Positions 62,279 through 64,000 of a DNA stretch of 64,000 nt are shown here, piece after piece. This stretch comes from Bifidobacterium pullorum subsp. saeculare (GTDB taxonomy: Bacteria; Actinomycetota; Actinomycetes; Actinomycetales; Bifidobacteriaceae). The notes under the pieces are model-generated. The model did not search any database. It had not been told where the DNA came from and saw nothing but the letters and a program-made list of their open reading frames with translations. Positions within the stretch are counted from its first letter, which is position 1. Every line of letters starts with the position of its first letter. The stretch is taken from positions 1 to 64,000 of the forward strand of contig NZ_JACLYU010000002.1 of assembly GCF_016899725.1 (NCBI RefSeq), read 5' to 3'. The translations under genes were made by a program, and so were the position numbers.

Positions 62279-63065
62279 CGGGGACCTCCATGTACAGGCG
62301 GCGGTAGTTATGCATGGCAAGGAACACGAAGAACACCAGGACCGCGAGGAACGGCAGGAATGACGTGTAGTCAGCCCACACCCATTGCTCGTAGACGAAG
62401 CAATCACGGACCGCCTCGGCGCACCATGCCACCGGATTGAAGGCCATGATGACGCGCGCGACATGCGGTAGCTTGTCCAGCTCGAAGAGAATGCCGGAGA
62501 GCCAGAAGAACGGCGTGCCGAGCGTCTTGAGCAGGTTGGCGAAGTCGCGCGAGATCGCGCTCAGCGGGGACAGCGCCATCGACCAGCACACCCAGAAGAC
62601 GAACATGAGCGCCAGGACCAAGGGCAGCTGCAGCAGATATACGCTCGGGAAAATGCCGAAGCATGCGGCCACCACCACAGTGAAAGCGAGCATGCACACG
62701 AGCACGATCATGAGCGAGAGCGTGTAGAACGTGGAGATGAGTGACAGCGGAAACTTAATCCGGTTCACCAAGTACGTGTACCGCTTGTACACGTCGCTGC
62801 CCGTCGTGATCATGCCGGACATGAAGAACCAGGGGAACACGCCGGCGGCCAGCCACAGCAGGAACGGCTTGCCATTGACGTCACTGGAGCTGCGCAGACC
62901 GAATTCCAGCGCGAACCAGAACACGAGGATGTACACGGCCGGCTTGGCAAACAGCCACACCTTGCCCAACGCGGCGCCGCGGTAGGTCTTCACCAAGTCG
63001 ATCTTCGCCAGATTCCATACTTGGTGCCGCCATCGCCAATTCTCTTTGATCACGGAAAGCAGCAT
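62268..63065 (-). CDS. ABC transporter permease for polysaccharide/teichoic acid export
   Basis: This 265-residue ABC-2 type permease has six hydrophobic segments and the typical FFWLSGILFELDKLP and FNPVAWCAEAVRDCF segments of the TagG/RfbA group. It forms the membrane channel of the exporter with the adjacent ATPase. The start ATG at 63065 lies 24 bases after the stop of the glycerophosphotransferase gene. Confidence 0.92.
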   Translation of the reverse strand: MLLSVIKENWRWRHQVWNLAKIDLVKTYRGAALGKVWLFAKPAVYILVFWFALEFGLRSSSDVNGKPFLLWLAAGVFPWFFMSGMITTGSDVYKRYTYLVNRIKFPLSLISTFYTLSLMIVLVCMLAFTVVVAACFGIFPSVYLLQLPLVLALMFVFWVCWSMALSPLSAISRDFANLLKTLGTPFFWLSGILFELDKLPHVARVIMAFNPVAWCAEAVRDCFVYEQWVWADYTSFLPFLAVLVFFVFLAMHNYRRLYMEVPDVI

Positions 63066-63089
63066 GATGGGTCCCCTGTCAGACGTCTC

Positions 63090-64000
63090 TTATTTCCTGA
63101 ACACCCGCTCGAGCACACGCTCGGAGGCGCGGCCGTCGTCATGCGGGCAGTAGGTCTGCCGGAATGCGCGGTAGGCGTCGCCGTACCGCTCGGGCCAGGC
63201 GTCGAGCTGGTGCAGCTGGTCCGCCACCTGTTCGCTGGTCTCGCACTTCGGCGCCGGAATCGCGTCGAAGTCGAGGTAGAAGCCTCGGATCGACTCGTCG
63301 TAATGCTTCCTGTCGGGCACGAACAGCACCATCGGCCTGCCGGTGTTCGCGTAATCGAACATGACGCTCGAATAGTCCGTCACCAGCACGTCGGCCGCCA
63401 GATACAGGTCGTTGACATCGTCCACGCCGGAGACGTCGACGACGAAGTCGCCGTACGCGGAGAAATCGAAGCGGTTGGCGATGTAGTAGTGGGCCCGGAA
63501 CAGCACCGTCCACCCCTCACCCAGCTCGCGGCGCAGCAGGTCCAGGTCCAGCAGGTAGTCGAAGGTGTAGCCGACGCCCGCCCGGTAGCTGTCGTCCCGC
63601 CAGGTCGGCGCGTACAGCAGCACCTTCCTGCCGTCGGGAATGCCCAGCCGTTTGCGGATGGAGGCGAGCGTCACGTCGTCGTTGCGGGCCAGCTCGTCGT
63701 TGCGCGGATACCCCTCCTCGATGACGACGGCGCCGCGCTTCCCCTCCGGCAGACCGAACGCATCGCACAGGTGCCGCGTCGTATAGGCGGACGGCGAGAG
63801 CAGGTACGTCCATTTGCACGCGTCCAGCCCGAAGCGGGAGGCGAGCTCGGCGGTGGTGTTGAGCGCGTTGGACGTCTCGATCGTGACGTCGTAGCCCAGG
63901 CGTTTGAGCGGCGTGCCATGCCAGCACTGCACGTAGGTCTGCCCTTTGCGTGGCCACACGTATTCCGGCAGGCGCGTGTTGAGGATGAGCGTTCCCGATC
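63090..64000 (-). CDS. CDP-glycerol:poly(glycerophosphate) glycerophosphotransferase, 5' end cut
   Basis: About 303 codons of a TagF-type transferase lie here, and the frame stays open to the right edge. Motifs are QCWHGTPLKRLG, GYPRNDELA, YAPTWRDDS and VTDYSSVMFDYANTGRP. A second homologous domain is in the fusion gene of the same cluster. It probably elongates the same phosphopolyol polymer. Confidence 0.88.
   Translation of the reverse strand, partial: SGTLILNTRLPEYVWPRKGQTYVQCWHGTPLKRLGYDVTIETSNALNTTAELASRFGLDACKWTYLLSPSAYTTRHLCDAFGLPEGKRGAVVIEEGYPRNDELARNDDVTLASIRKRLGIPDGRKVLLYAPTWRDDSYRAGVGYTFDYLLDLDLLRRELGEGWTVLFRAHYYIANRFDFSAYGDFVVDVSGVDDVNDLYLAADVLVTDYSSVMFDYANTGRPMVLFVPDRKHYDESIRGFYLDFDAIPAPKCETSEQVADQLHQLDAWPERYGDAYRAFRQTYCPHDDGRASERVLERVFRK

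Overview
The window reads as an actinobacterial chromosome, almost certainly Bifidobacterium. It is GC-rich, with two WhiB regulators, SepH, DUF3000 and DUF4193 proteins, a Rel stringent-response enzyme, a pyruvate formate-lyase with its activase, and a tig-rnd-DUF3000-pflA-pflB-nadE order that fits bifidobacteria. No rRNA, tRNA or CRISPR array was found.

Bases 1 to about 15300 are accessory DNA, nearly all on the minus strand. An ISL3-type transposase is cut by the left edge. A complete type I restriction-modification operon follows (hsdM, a single-TRD hsdS', a two-TRD hsdS, hsdR, a 70-aa ORF). Upstream of it are a ribbon-helix-helix protein, a Mob/Pre-like relaxase with a long coiled-coil tail, two small proteins of unknown role, a P4-type primase/SF3 helicase and an excisionase-like HTH protein. 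This is the gene set of an integrative mobilizable element, but no integrase lies inside the window. From 15289 to 17578 come an unrecognised two-gene block and a DinJ/YafQ toxin-antitoxin pair.

Bases 17654 to 36054 are mostly core genes: mazG, a macrodomain protein, tig, rnd, DUF3000, pflA, pflB, a SPOR-like protein, nadE, a HAD phosphatase, a lipoprotein, cyclophilin, rel, dut and DUF4193. The block is interrupted at 28.3-30.8 kb by an IS607-type element (TnpA serine recombinase and TnpB) next to a doubly deleted pyroglutamyl-peptidase pseudogene.

Bases 36250 to 55215 hold cell division, envelope and regulatory genes: sepH, a phosphodiesterase-like protein, a type IIA topoisomerase A subunit, comF, a PMM-like HAD phosphatase, a metallopeptidase-like protein, a DUF5719 protein, a large membrane glycosyltransferase, whiB2, an LCP protein, an EccC-like FtsK/SpoIIIE ATPase, whiB1 convergent with a PdtaS-like histidine kinase, and a hemolysin III-family protein behind a perfect palindromic operator.

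Bases 55265 to 64000 are accessory again. There are hipA and hicB remnants, then a minus-strand envelope-polymer cluster: a CDP-glycerol glycerophosphotransferase (cut by the right edge), a two-gene ABC exporter, a GT2/glycerophosphotransferase fusion and two acyltransferases. Together these suggest synthesis, export and acylation of a teichoic-acid-like or phosphopolyol polymer.
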